The notes under the pieces are model-generated. The model did not search any database, was not told the DNA's origin, and was given only the letters and a program-made list of their open reading frames with translations. The position numbers and the translations under genes were made by a program. From Candidatus Adiutrix sp. (lineage in GTDB: Bacteria; Desulfobacterota; Desulfarculia; Adiutricales; Adiutricaceae): a stretch of 9,062 nucleotides of DNA. Where the stretch lies: NCBI GenBank assembly GCA_031286085.1, contig JAITUX010000092.1, positions 1 through 9,062 of the forward strand, in the 5' to 3' direction. This document shows positions 1 to 6,575 of this stretch, one piece after another (the first letter of the stretch is position 1; every line of letters begins with the position of its first letter).

Positions 1-26
1 GGCGAGTTCCGGCGGCGCTCACGGAA

Positions 27-123
27 GCCCCTGGGGTCCAGGGGCGGAGCCCCGGCGCGGGTGGGGTCCGGGGCAGGGGCCGCGCAGGCCCCTCCCCCGG
101 CGGGGCGCGGGGCGGAGCCCCGC
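27..123. repeat. Cluster of GC-rich hairpins (intergenic palindromic repeat)
   Basis: Several palindromes sit side by side. Positions 27-34 pair with 38-45 (GCCCCTGG/CCAGGGGC, 3-base loop). An alternative hairpin is GGGGC-GGA-GCCCC at 41-53. A longer one at 68-100 has two paired arms (6 bp and 7 bp) separated by a C/C mismatch, with a GCGCA loop. The last is GCGGGGC-GGA-GCCCCGC at 107-123. The pieces GGGGTCC and GCGGAGCCCC each occur twice, so the block looks like two diverged copies of one unit of roughly 30-60 bases. It lies downstream of the membrane protein gene ending at 191. It could act as a transcript-end structure, but there is no T-tract. It resembles the REP-like intergenic palindromes of many GC-rich genomes; that family assignment is inference. 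Confidence 0.6.
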
Positions 124-190
124 CATGTCCACCCGGCAGGCCGCCGGAATCCATATTTCCAAACCAAGGCCCAGAAAACCGTCCGCTGGT

Positions 191-934
191 TCAGGCGAAA
201 GCCAGGCCGGCGGCCAGAAGCGCCAGGCCGGCCGCGCCGCCCAGGAGCGCGAAGATCCGGGGGAACTTGGCCAGGCGGGGGGCCAGGAAGCGGTTCAACA
301 GAAGAACCTTGCCCCAGAAAATGAAAAAATCCAGGGCCAGGGCCGGGGGGGCGGAAGTCTCAAGAAGGGCGGACAGGCCGAAAGGGAAAAAAGCGGTCGT
401 CAAAAAGGCGCTTATGGCCAGCCTGGTCATGGCCAGGCCGGGATGGTCGCCCTTCCGGCGGGCCGCGAAGGGCGCCAGGGCCAGGAAGAGGCTGATAAGG
501 CCCAGGGCCCCCGCCGGGCCGGCCTGGGACAAAAGCGGGGCGGCCGCGAAAACGCCCAGGCCCGGCAGATCCCCGGGCAGGCCGCGCCTTAAGGCGTAAA
601 AGCACAGGCCAAGCCAGGCCAGGACCAGGATAAGCAGGTGAAATAGGATTTCCGCGTTGCCGGAACGCCCAGCGGCCCGCCCGGACAGGAGGAGGCCGCG
701 CCCGGCCTGGGCCAGGGGGCCTATGAAGAGGGCCAGCCAGAAAGCCGGCCCGGACCAGGCGAAATCCAGAAAAGGCGGCAGGCTGTCGTTGGGCAGGAAC
801 AAAAACCCGGCCCAGGGGCCGGCCAGGCCCAGCCAAGGGCCCGGCCGGAGCGTGCCGGGCCGGAGGGTTCCGACCCCGCCCGCCAGGAGTGGGACCAGGG
901 CCAGGTAAGCCAAAAGTGAAAGATGGAACAACAT
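191..934 (-). CDS. Multi-pass membrane protein, family uncertain (remote NuoH/HyfC-like look)
   Basis: 247 residues, strongly hydrophobic, with about seven or eight membrane segments, beginning at the N-terminus (MLFHLSLLAYLALVPLLAGG) and ending with a hydrophobic helix at the C-terminus. Polar loops are short, for example ARRKGDH in the second half. The C-terminal stretch LDFFIFWGKVLLLNRFLAP, followed by a basic loop and a last helix, recalls the end of the NuoH/HyfC/EchB membrane subunits of complex I and group 4 hydrogenases. I cannot confirm that and would not name it. The ATG at 934 was chosen because GGAG stands just upstream and because an in-frame start further upstream (1045) would run into the terminator at 1033-1057. 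The gene follows the TRAP cassette on the same strand but is separated from it by that terminator. The gene itself is likely real; its function is unassigned. Confidence 0.7.
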   Translation of the reverse strand: MLFHLSLLAYLALVPLLAGGVGTLRPGTLRPGPWLGLAGPWAGFLFLPNDSLPPFLDFAWSGPAFWLALFIGPLAQAGRGLLLSGRAAGRSGNAEILFHLLILVLAWLGLCFYALRRGLPGDLPGLGVFAAAPLLSQAGPAGALGLISLFLALAPFAARRKGDHPGLAMTRLAISAFLTTAFFPFGLSALLETSAPPALALDFFIFWGKVLLLNRFLAPRLAKFPRIFALLGGAAGLALLAAGLAFA

Positions 935-1032
935 ATTCTCCGTTAGGCCCCGGACCCCCCGTCCGACAGGCGGCAGGTCAGTGCGGAGACCGGTTGCCGA
1001 AGCCGGAGGGACGTCCCGGTAAGAGCCAAGCG
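935..1032 (-). other. Structured 5' leader of the membrane protein gene
   Basis: This 98-base gap lies between the TRAP terminator and the membrane protein start. Read on the minus strand it contains a GGGACGTCCC palindrome (plus-strand 1008-1018 region), a possible CCGG..CCGG hairpin with an internal TTCG loop, and a C/G-rich run before the GGAG ribosome site. I see no convincing -35/-10 pair in it, although a promoter is expected because a terminator sits just upstream. The segment GGCTTCGGCAACCGGT superficially recalls part of SAM-I riboswitches. The rest of that motif (P1 helix, kink-turn, GGGACTGGCCC core) is not there. Confidence 0.3.
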
Positions 1033-1057
1033 AAAAGGCCGGCAAAGCCGGCCTTTT
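1033..1057 (-). terminator. Intrinsic terminator of the TRAP-TAXI cassette
   Basis: A perfect 11-bp inverted repeat, AAAAGGCCGGC / GCCGGCCTTTT, with a 3-base loop. It starts 22 bases past the stop codon of the TAXI binding protein. Read on the minus strand the stem is followed by TTTTCG, the T-run being part of the stem's 3' arm. The symmetry means it could also stop plus-strand transcription, where the 3' side reads CCTTTTCTTCTC. It is the only strong intrinsic terminator I see in the window. Confidence 0.85.
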
Positions 1058-1079
1058 CTTCTCTTGAGGCTCAAACAGG

Positions 1080-2027
1080 TCAAGGCAGTTTCAGGCCTTT
1101 TTCCTGGTAATACTTGGCCGCGCCGGGATGGAGGGGCACGGTCAGGCCGGTCAGGGCGGTCTCCAGGGTGATCTCCTTGGCCTTGGCGTGCGCGGCGTGC
1201 ACGGTCTCCAGGTTTTCAAACAGGGCCTTGGTGAATTTGTAGATCACCTCTTCCGAGACCTGGTCGTGGGTGACGAGCAGGGCCATAACGGCCGGGGTGA
1301 GGGTTTCCTTGTCCATGCCCTGGTAAGTGCCGGCCGGAATCGAATCAGGCACGAAATAGGGATGGGCCTTGGCCAGGGTGGCCATGAACCCGCTGTCGAA
1401 GCTGACCAGGGTCACGTCCTTGGTGTTGGCCAAATCCATGATGGAGGCCGTGGGGTAGCCGGCCACGACGAAACCGGCGTCGATCTGGTTGTCCTTGAAG
1501 CGGTTGGTGGTGGCCCCGAAATCCAAAAAGTCCGCCTTCACGTTGTCGTAGGTCAGGCCGGCCACCTTGAAAATGGCCTGCACGTCCGCCTCCACGCCGG
1601 AGCCGGGAGCGCCCACGCCGACCCTTTTGTCCTTGAGGTCGGCTATGGCCTTGATGTTGGAATCCTTGGTCACGATGAGCTGCACGTGTTCCGGGTAAAG
1701 GGAGGCTATCACGCGCAGGTTCTTGACGGGCTTTTCAAACATCTGCTGGCCGTTGTAGGCCCAGTAGCAGGTGTCGTTCTGGGCGAAGGCCACGGCTATC
1801 TGGCCCGCGCCGACCAGGTTGATGTTGGCCACCGAGGCGTTGCCGGTTTCCGCCGTGGCCTGGAGGCCGGCGTCGCTGACCGCCTTGGCCATGGCCCCGC
1901 CTATGGGGTAATAGGTGCCGGCCGTGCCGCCCGTGGCGATGGAGATGAATTCCTGGGCCGCGGCAGCGGGGGCCAGGCCGATGAGGGCCAATAACAGGGC
2001 CGGAATAAACGCGCTTTTGATTTTCAT
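1080..2027 (-). CDS. TRAP transporter solute-binding protein, TAXI family
   Basis: The 315-residue periplasmic receptor of a TAXI-type TRAP transporter. It captures a solute and passes it to the Na+-coupled permease encoded just upstream. Residues 1-24 form a classic Sec signal peptide (MKIK, hydrophobic core, APAAAA), with probable cleavage before Gln25. The mature protein opens with the family hallmark ISIATGGTAGTYYPIGG (about 28-44). Further TAXI signatures follow: the ATAETGNASVANINLV segment, DLKDKRVGVGAPGSGVE and the GYPTASI region. Length is normal for the family (about 310-340). The ATG overlaps the permease stop as ATGA. A strong AGGAGG lies 10 bases upstream, inside the permease reading frame, which would allow a receptor yield above that of the permease. 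The substrate cannot be read from sequence; characterised TAXI receptors bind dicarboxylates or amino acids such as glutamate or 2-oxoglutarate. Confidence 0.95.
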   Translation of the reverse strand: MKIKSAFIPALLLALIGLAPAAAAQEFISIATGGTAGTYYPIGGAMAKAVSDAGLQATAETGNASVANINLVGAGQIAVAFAQNDTCYWAYNGQQMFEKPVKNLRVIASLYPEHVQLIVTKDSNIKAIADLKDKRVGVGAPGSGVEADVQAIFKVAGLTYDNVKADFLDFGATTNRFKDNQIDAGFVVAGYPTASIMDLANTKDVTLVSFDSGFMATLAKAHPYFVPDSIPAGTYQGMDKETLTPAVMALLVTHDQVSEEVIYKFTKALFENLETVHAAHAKAKEITLETALTGLTVPLHPGAAKYYQEKGLKLP

Positions 2028-4009
2028 GTCTGGTTTTCCTCCTCTTGGGTTGCGGTTGAATGAACAGGCCGTCCGGACCTGGCCTTGGCCGTCTGGATTA
2101 TATGGATAAAGGCCAGGACGATCAGGCCGGCCAGATCGGATTTCGTGCCGGGGACCAAAAGGCTGACGGCGCCGGCCAGGGCCAGAAAGCGCCAGGGCCA
2201 GTTGAGGTGCGCCCGGTAATGCCCTATGGTGGTCATGGACAGCAAAAACACGCCCAGGACGGCCGAGAAAACGGCTTGCAGGAGTTCCAGGGAAAAATGC
2301 CCGTCAAAAAGCAGGATCGGGTGGTAGATGTAGATATACGGCACCAGGAAGCCGGCCAGGGCCAGCCGGAAAGCCTTGAACCCGGTGCGCATGGGGTCGG
2401 CGCCGGCGATGCCGGCCCCGGCGTAGGCGGCCAGGGCCACGGGTGGGGTCAGGTCGGCCGCTATGCCGAAGTAGAAGACGAACATGTAGGCGGCCATGGG
2501 CGGAACCCCCAGCTTGAACAGGGCCGGGGCGACCATGGTGCTGGTGACTATGAAGTTGGCCGTGGTGGGCAGCCCGGTGCCCAACAGGATGCTGGCGCAC
2601 ATGGTCAGGAGCAGGGTGGGCAAGAGGTGGCCGCCGGCCAGATCGACTATGCCGCCGGCGATGCGCAAGGCCAGGCCGGTGAGCGTGCCCGTGCCCACGA
2701 TCATGCCCACGCAGGCGCAGGCGCAGGCCACGCTGAGGGAGGAGCGGGCCCCGGCCTCGAAGGCCTCCAAAAGTTTCGCGGGGGTCAGCCTGGTTTCCCG
2801 GTTAAGCCAGGACAGGGGGACGCAGATAAGGATGCCGTAAAACGCGGCCTTGAGCGGGGTGTTCCCGGAAAGCAGAAAATAGATGATGGCCGCGAGGGGC
2901 AGGAGCAGAAAGCCTTTGGTCCTAAGGAGCCGCCATACTTTCGGCAGCCTCTCCCGGGGCAGGCCGCGAAGGCCCAGGCGCCGGGCCTCAAAATGCACCT
3001 GCACCATGACCGCCGCGTAATAGAGCAGGGCGGGGATTATGGCCGCCACCGCCACTTCCAGGTAAGGGCGGCCCATCATCTGGGCCATGATGAAGGCCAC
3101 CGCCCCCATGACCGGGGGCATGATCTGCCCGCCCGTGGAGGCCACGGCCTCCACGGCGCCGGCGAAGGCCCCCTGGTAGCCCACGCTCTTCATGAGGGGT
3201 ATGGTGAACATGCCGGTGGTGCAGACATTGGCCACCGAAGAGCCGGAAACCGTGCCCATGAGGCCCGAGGCCACCACCGCCACCTTGGCCGGGCCGCCGG
3301 AGGACCAGCCGGCCAGGGCCAGGGACAGGTCGATTATGAAACGGCCTATGCCGGTGCGCTCCAGGACCGCGCCGAAGAGGATGAACATGAACACGTAGGT
3401 GGAGGAAACCTCCAGGGGGGTGCCGAAGAGGCCCTCGGTGCCCAGATACATATGGTTGATTATCCGGCCCGGGCTGAAGCCGCCGTGCCGCAGCATCTGG
3501 GGCATGGCGCGCCCGAAAAGGCAGTAGAGCAGCGCGGCTATGGCCAGGCCGGAAAGCACCGGGTTGGATATGCGCCGCGTGGCCTCCAGGATCATGATTA
3601 TGAGCAGGAGCCCCATGACCAAATCCGTCGCGTTCGGGGTGCCGGAACGCCGGGCTATGGCCAGGAAGTTGAACACCAGGTAGAGGCAGGCGGCCGCGGC
3701 CAGGCCGGCCAGGAGGAAATCGGGCCAGGGCGCGTAATCATGGCGCCGCCCCTGGCGGAAGGGGAACAGCAACAGGGTCAGGACCAGGGCGAAGGCCAGG
3801 TGCACCGCGCCCTGGGTCTGGGCCTGCAAGAGCCCGAAACCTGAAGTGTAAAGGTGAAAACAGGCCATGGCCAGGGCCAGGGCGGTCACCAGCCGGCCCT
3901 GCCAGCCGGCCAGCGGGCGGAAGCGCGACTCGGTGTCATACTTGCGCAGAAGCCCGTCCAGGTCCAGGGCGGCCGCCCCTTCTTCAGCCGGTGAGTTTGG
4001 CGAGGTCAT
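2024..4009 (-). CDS. TRAP transporter permease, fused 4TM/12TM (TAXI type)
   Basis: A 661-residue inner-membrane permease in which the small (DctQ-like) and large (DctM-like) TRAP subunits are one chain, as usual for TAXI systems. The N-terminal 35 residues are polar, ending in ESRFRPLAGW, typical of fused permeases. Membrane segments begin near residue 40. The first ion-binding/elevator repeat shows MGTVSGSSVANVCTTG (251-266) and STGGQIMPPVMGAVAFI. The second repeat shows LGTGLPTTANFIVTSTMVAPAL, then FYFGIAADLTPPVALAAYAGAGIA. Both copies of the scoop motifs are intact, so it should be functional. I chose the ATG at 4009 over that at 4021 because GGGAGCGG sits at proper spacing before 4009, while 4021 has no ribosome site. 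It lies 30 bases after DUF1850 and overlaps the receptor gene by 4 bases. Confidence 0.95.
   Translation of the reverse strand: MTSPNSPAEEGAAALDLDGLLRKYDTESRFRPLAGWQGRLVTALALAMACFHLYTSGFGLLQAQTQGAVHLAFALVLTLLLFPFRQGRRHDYAPWPDFLLAGLAAAACLYLVFNFLAIARRSGTPNATDLVMGLLLIIMILEATRRISNPVLSGLAIAALLYCLFGRAMPQMLRHGGFSPGRIINHMYLGTEGLFGTPLEVSSTYVFMFILFGAVLERTGIGRFIIDLSLALAGWSSGGPAKVAVVASGLMGTVSGSSVANVCTTGMFTIPLMKSVGYQGAFAGAVEAVASTGGQIMPPVMGAVAFIMAQMMGRPYLEVAVAAIIPALLYYAAVMVQVHFEARRLGLRGLPRERLPKVWRLLRTKGFLLLPLAAIIYFLLSGNTPLKAAFYGILICVPLSWLNRETRLTPAKLLEAFEAGARSSLSVACACACVGMIVGTGTLTGLALRIAGGIVDLAGGHLLPTLLLTMCASILLGTGLPTTANFIVTSTMVAPALFKLGVPPMAAYMFVFYFGIAADLTPPVALAAYAGAGIAGADPMRTGFKAFRLALAGFLVPYIYIYHPILLFDGHFSLELLQAVFSAVLGVFLLSMTTIGHYRAHLNWPWRFLALAGAVSLLVPGTKSDLAGLIVLAFIHIIQTAKARSGRPVHSTATQEEENQT
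2031..2043 (-). promoter_or_regulatory. Strong Shine-Dalgarno of the TAXI binding protein inside the permease gene
   Basis: On the minus strand the sequence reads AAGAGGAGGAAAACCAGAC before the ATG at 2027. The AGGAGG core is a perfect anti-16S match and is embedded in the last codons of the permease (EEENQT). Together with the ATGA overlap this gives independent as well as coupled initiation of the receptor. Confidence 0.75.
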
Positions 4010-4039
4010 GTCCGCTCCCATGTATGGCGGAAAAAATTT

Positions 4040-4564
4040 CTACGGCCGCCACAGGGTTGACCTGGCGGGTGAAAACGTAAGCCGCCGCCCCGCGAAGTCG
4101 GCGAAAAGGGGCCGCCAGGGCCCCTCGGCCGGGCGAAACTCGTTGCGGCCGAATTCGGCGTCGCCCACCCGCAGGTGTATTTCCGTCCAGCTTTGCCGGC
4201 CGCCTTCGACCAGCATCCAGGGCGGATCCAACCGGAAGCGCCCCCCCTCGGGGGCGGCGAAGGGCAGCCCGGCGTTGTGGGACTGGACCCTCTCCCGGAC
4301 TCCCCAGATCCGGCCCCCGATTACCCGGTAATAATCCTCCACCGGCGTCTTCTGCACGGAGTGCGTGTAGCGGGTCGCATACTCCCGGCCCAAGGGCAGA
4401 AGAACCCGGAAAACCTCGGCCCCGTCTTCACCGCGCACGGTCAGGCCGTCCAAGGGCCGGCCGGCCAGGCTGGCCAGGCCAAGCCCGAAAAAGCAAATCC
4501 ACCAACCGGCCCGCCGGAGCGGCCCGGCCCGGTTTTTGTGGGGAGTGGAAATTATAGCAACCAC
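4040..4564 (-). CDS. DUF1850 protein of the TRAP-TAXI cassette
   Basis: About 174 residues from a GTG start. DUF1850 proteins travel with TAXI TRAP transporters; their molecular role is not established. The N-terminus is basic, then hydrophobic (WWICFFGLGLASLAG, about 21-35), which suggests a signal anchor or signal peptide. The core carries the family signature YTHSVQKTPVEDYY (near residue 65), then SHNAGLPF and a beta-rich C-terminal half. The GTG at 4564 has AAGGG five bases upstream and lies 11 bases after the cyclase stop codon. It is the only usual start that keeps the hydrophobic segment. Oddly, a perfect consensus promoter overlaps this start, so its transcript would begin inside the gene. 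The next in-frame start (TTG at 4453) would drop the membrane segment. The start is therefore uncertain; gene identity is good. Confidence 0.85.
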   Translation of the reverse strand: MVAIISTPHKNRAGPLRRAGWWICFFGLGLASLAGRPLDGLTVRGEDGAEVFRVLLPLGREYATRYTHSVQKTPVEDYYRVIGGRIWGVRERVQSHNAGLPFAAPEGGRFRLDPPWMLVEGGRQSWTEIHLRVGDAEFGRNEFRPAEGPWRPLFADFAGRRLTFSPARSTLWRP

Positions 4565-4579
4565 CCCGGCCCTTGTCAA
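4551..4579 (-). promoter_or_regulatory. Perfect sigma-70 promoter across the cyclase stop / DUF1850 start
   Basis: On the minus strand TTGACA (4579-4574), a 17-base spacer and TATAAT (4556-4551) match consensus at all 12 positions with ideal spacing. Expected transcription start is about 4544. The -35 box overlaps the TGA stop of the diguanylate cyclase, and the spacer contains the likely GTG start of DUF1850. It would drive the TRAP permease and receptor independently of the cyclase. Confidence 0.8.
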
Positions 4580-5691
4580 ACCTTCGGAGCTTCGGGCGAG
4601 AAGGCGGCGCAAATGCGGTTGCGGCCGGAGTTCTTGGCCTGGTAGAGGGCGGCGTCGGCCCGGGCGATGAGGGCGTGCATATCCTCCCCCGGGCCCAAGG
4701 CGGCCACGCCCCCGCTGACGGTTACGGACATGGCCGGGCCGCCGCCGTCGATACGGTCGATCTTGGCGGTGGCGATGCTCTCCCGGACATGTCCGGCCAC
4801 CTTGAGGGCGGTGACCAGGTCCAGGTTGGCGCACAGGAGGAGGAATTCCTCGCCGCCCAGGCGCACGGCCAGGTCGGCGTTCCTCCGGGCCGCGTTTTTG
4901 ATTATGCCCGCGCAGACCTGAAGCACATGGTCGCCCTGGTTGTGGCCCCAGGTGTCGTTGACCTTCTTGAACCAGTCGATGTCGAAGATGATGGCCGACA
5001 CGGGCTGCCCGGCTTCCAGGGCCTGGCGGATAAGGCCGGGGCCTTTCTGGCGGAGACGGTGGCGGTTGCCGAGCCTGGTCAGTTCGTCCACGCTGGCCAG
5101 GGCGGTCTGCTTTTTCAAATCGTCCTTGAGGGAGGCGATGAGGCCTTCGGCTTCCTTGAGCCGGCTGGAAAAGACGTCGGTGGAGGCCAGGGTCTGCCCG
5201 GTTTCGGCCAGGAGGCTTTCCAGGTAGGGCTTGAGTTCGTCGGAGCGGCCCAGGCCGGCCATTTGCCGGCTGGTGCTGGTCAGCACCTCCATGAAGTGGT
5301 CGTTCTGGTCCCTGGCGCTGCTCAGGCTTTCCGTCATGCGGTCGGAAACGCTGATGATGGCGTCGGCGGCCTGGTTTATGGCGCCGACCCGGGCCGAATC
5401 CGGCTCCTCGCCATAAAAGAAGTTGTAGAGGCTGTTGGAGACCCGGCGGCTGAACTTCACGTTCTTGGCCAGGAGCCGGTTTATGGCCTTGTTGATTTTA
5501 GGCTGGGCGTAGGTGAGGTAGTCATAAAAAAGGCGGTAATTCTTCGGCGTGGCCGGGATGCCCCGGTTGGCTATGAAGGGCAGGAGCTTTTTGACCACTT
5601 CGTAGGACGCGGCCAATTCATCCGGGAAGCTTTCCGAACTTTCGGACAGGTCGTCGTCAGACCAGGGTGGATCGGGGCTGTCCAGGCTCAT
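4576..5691 (-). CDS. Diguanylate cyclase (GGDEF) with N-terminal PTPxNY-type domain
   Basis: A 371-residue enzyme predicted to make c-di-GMP from two GTP. It is cytoplasmic, with no membrane segment. After an acidic, Ser-rich tail (1-25) comes a helical domain with GIPATPKNYRLFYDYLTYAQP (about 44-64), a type common at the front of proteobacterial cyclases and probably sensory. A long helical, coiled-coil-like linker covers about 100-185. The GGDEF domain starts at DELTRLGNR (192-200). It has the metal/GTP site FDIDWFKKVND (about 216-226) and an intact GGEEF active loop (299-303). The inhibitory I-site RNAD (290-293) lies five residues before the loop, as in PleD, so product inhibition is expected. 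A TTG at 5721 could add ten residues, but it lies only a few bases from the predicted transcription start and has no ribosome site, so the ATG at 5691 is preferred. Confidence 0.93.
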   Translation of the reverse strand: MSLDSPDPPWSDDDLSESSESFPDELAASYEVVKKLLPFIANRGIPATPKNYRLFYDYLTYAQPKINKAINRLLAKNVKFSRRVSNSLYNFFYGEEPDSARVGAINQAADAIISVSDRMTESLSSARDQNDHFMEVLTSTSRQMAGLGRSDELKPYLESLLAETGQTLASTDVFSSRLKEAEGLIASLKDDLKKQTALASVDELTRLGNRHRLRQKGPGLIRQALEAGQPVSAIIFDIDWFKKVNDTWGHNQGDHVLQVCAGIIKNAARRNADLAVRLGGEEFLLLCANLDLVTALKVAGHVRESIATAKIDRIDGGGPAMSVTVSGGVAALGPGEDMHALIARADAALYQAKNSGRNRICAAFSPEAPKV

Positions 5692-5720
5692 AAAAGGCTC
5701 GCCGTCATGCTGATGTGACA

Positions 5721-5735
5721 ATACGGAGTTCGTAT
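5721..5735. promoter_or_regulatory. Near-perfect 15-base palindrome at the cyclase transcription start
   Basis: ATACGGA-G-TTCGTAT has 7-base arms with one mismatch around a single central base. It overlaps the last bases of the -10 box and the predicted start point, a classic place for a repressor operator. No regulator is encoded in the window, so the binding protein is unknown. A single short palindrome could also be chance. Confidence 0.4.
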
Positions 5736-5742
5736 TATATCA
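5734..5742 (-). promoter_or_regulatory. Extended -10 promoter of the diguanylate cyclase
   Basis: On the minus strand TGATATAAT is a perfect extended -10 element (TGn-TATAAT). The -35 region at the right distance is poor (TATGGC or TTATGG), as tolerated by extended -10 promoters. Predicted transcription start is near 5727, giving a leader of about 36 bases to the ATG at 5691. The element sits in the 92-base gap between YmdB and the cyclase. Confidence 0.65.
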
Positions 5743-5783
5743 TAAAGATAGACGGGGCCATAACAGTTTTTCAAGAGCTTCGC

Positions 5784-6575
5784 TCAGTACCCGGCGTCCA
5801 AATCCACCGGCCGGATGGCCACGGCCCGGCCCTGGTCGTTGAAATCAAGGATGACCCCGTTGAGGCGCACGCCCCGGTCGGCCGGCTCGAAGCGCCGGGG
5901 CCGGCCGGTGAGGAAGGAGGGCAGCACGCTGGCCCGGCTCATGCCGATGATGGAATCGTGGGGGCCGCAGAGGCCCACGTCGGTCATATAGGCCATACCC
6001 CCGGGCAGGAGGCGGGCGTCGGCCGTGGGCACATGGGTGTGAGTGCCCAAAAGGGCCCCGGCCCGGCCGTCGAGGTGGGCGGCCAGGGCTTTTTTTTCGC
6101 TGGTGGTCTCGGCGTGGAAATCAATGACGGTGACGAGGGCCCCGGCGGCCCGCATTTCCGCTAGGATTTGGTCCGCCTTGCGGAAAGGGCAGTCCAGGGC
6201 CGGGTTCATGAAAACGCGGCCCATGAGGTTGGCCACGCCCACCCGGACCCCGCCGGGGGTTTCGGCCACAATCCAGCCCCGGCCCGGGCAGGGCTCGGGA
6301 TAGTTGGCCGGACGCAGCACCCGGCTATCCCGGACCAGGGTCTCCTCCAATTCCGGAAAGCGGAAGGTGTGGTTGCCGCCGGTGAGCGCGGCCAGGCCGC
6401 AGTCCAGGAGTTCCCGGGCTTCCTCCGGCTTGAGGCCCAGGCCGCCCGAGGCGTTTTCCGCGTTGGCCAGGACCAAATCCACGGCTTCCCGCCCCACCAG
6501 GCCCGGCAGAAGGTCGCGGACCGCCCGGCGGCCGGCCCGGCCGAAGACGTCGCCCAGGAATAAAAGGCGGGTCAT
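5784..6575 (-). CDS. ymdB: YmdB-family metallophosphoesterase (TIGR00282-like)
   Basis: 263 residues, normal length for the family. Bacillus YmdB is a dinuclear-metal phosphodiesterase acting on cyclic AMP species and affects biofilm and RNA turnover; activity here is inferred. All metal ligands are present: Asp9 (FLGDVFGRAGR), Glu40 and Asn41 (ANAENASGG), Asn68-His69 (GGNH), His154 (DFHAETTSEK), and His179 and His181 (GTHTHVPTAD). Other hallmarks are LRPANYP (87-93), NLMGRVFM, DCPF and the C-terminal LNGVI. GNH is followed by TFRF instead of the common TWDK, outside the metal site. The ATG at 6575 overlaps the MFS stop as ATGA with no strong ribosome site, so translation is probably coupled. 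In many genomes ymdB follows rny (RNase Y). Here its partners are an exporter and an HPt-STAS protein. Confidence 0.93.
   Translation of the reverse strand: MTRLLFLGDVFGRAGRRAVRDLLPGLVGREAVDLVLANAENASGGLGLKPEEARELLDCGLAALTGGNHTFRFPELEETLVRDSRVLRPANYPEPCPGRGWIVAETPGGVRVGVANLMGRVFMNPALDCPFRKADQILAEMRAAGALVTVIDFHAETTSEKKALAAHLDGRAGALLGTHTHVPTADARLLPGGMAYMTDVGLCGPHDSIIGMSRASVLPSFLTGRPRRFEPADRGVRLNGVILDFNDQGRAVAIRPVDLDAGY

Noticed and set aside
1..190. Coding sequence at the left edge
   Set aside because: Several frames stay open, but only because of GC-rich palindromes; no start, ribosome site or protein family is recognisable. The region holds the hairpin cluster and otherwise nothing I can name.
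935..1032. SAM-I riboswitch
   Set aside because: Only a GCTTCGGCAACCGGT-like segment matches; the closing P1 helix, kink-turn and conserved core are absent, and the downstream gene has no evident methionine link.
1128..1994. 288-codon plus-strand frame opposite the TAXI binding protein
   Set aside because: The minus frame encodes a textbook signal peptide and TAXI receptor; the plus frame is composition-driven.
2060..3844. 594-codon open frame on the plus strand
   Set aside because: It lies entirely antisense to the TRAP permease and its translation is Gly/Gln/His-rich low-complexity sequence, a by-product of high GC at third positions of the true gene.
4573..5718. 381-codon open frame exactly opposite the diguanylate cyclase
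   Set aside because: The minus frame has an intact GGDEF domain with all motifs; the plus frame shows no recognisable domain and is explained by stop-poor GC-rich antisense.
5692..5721. TTG start at 5721 for the diguanylate cyclase
   Set aside because: It lies about six bases from the predicted transcription start, has no ribosome site, and the ATG at 5691 is better placed.
5775..5785. Terminator after ymdB (GAGC-TTC-GCTC)
   Set aside because: The stem is only four base pairs, it overlaps the stop codon, and on the minus strand no T-run follows it.
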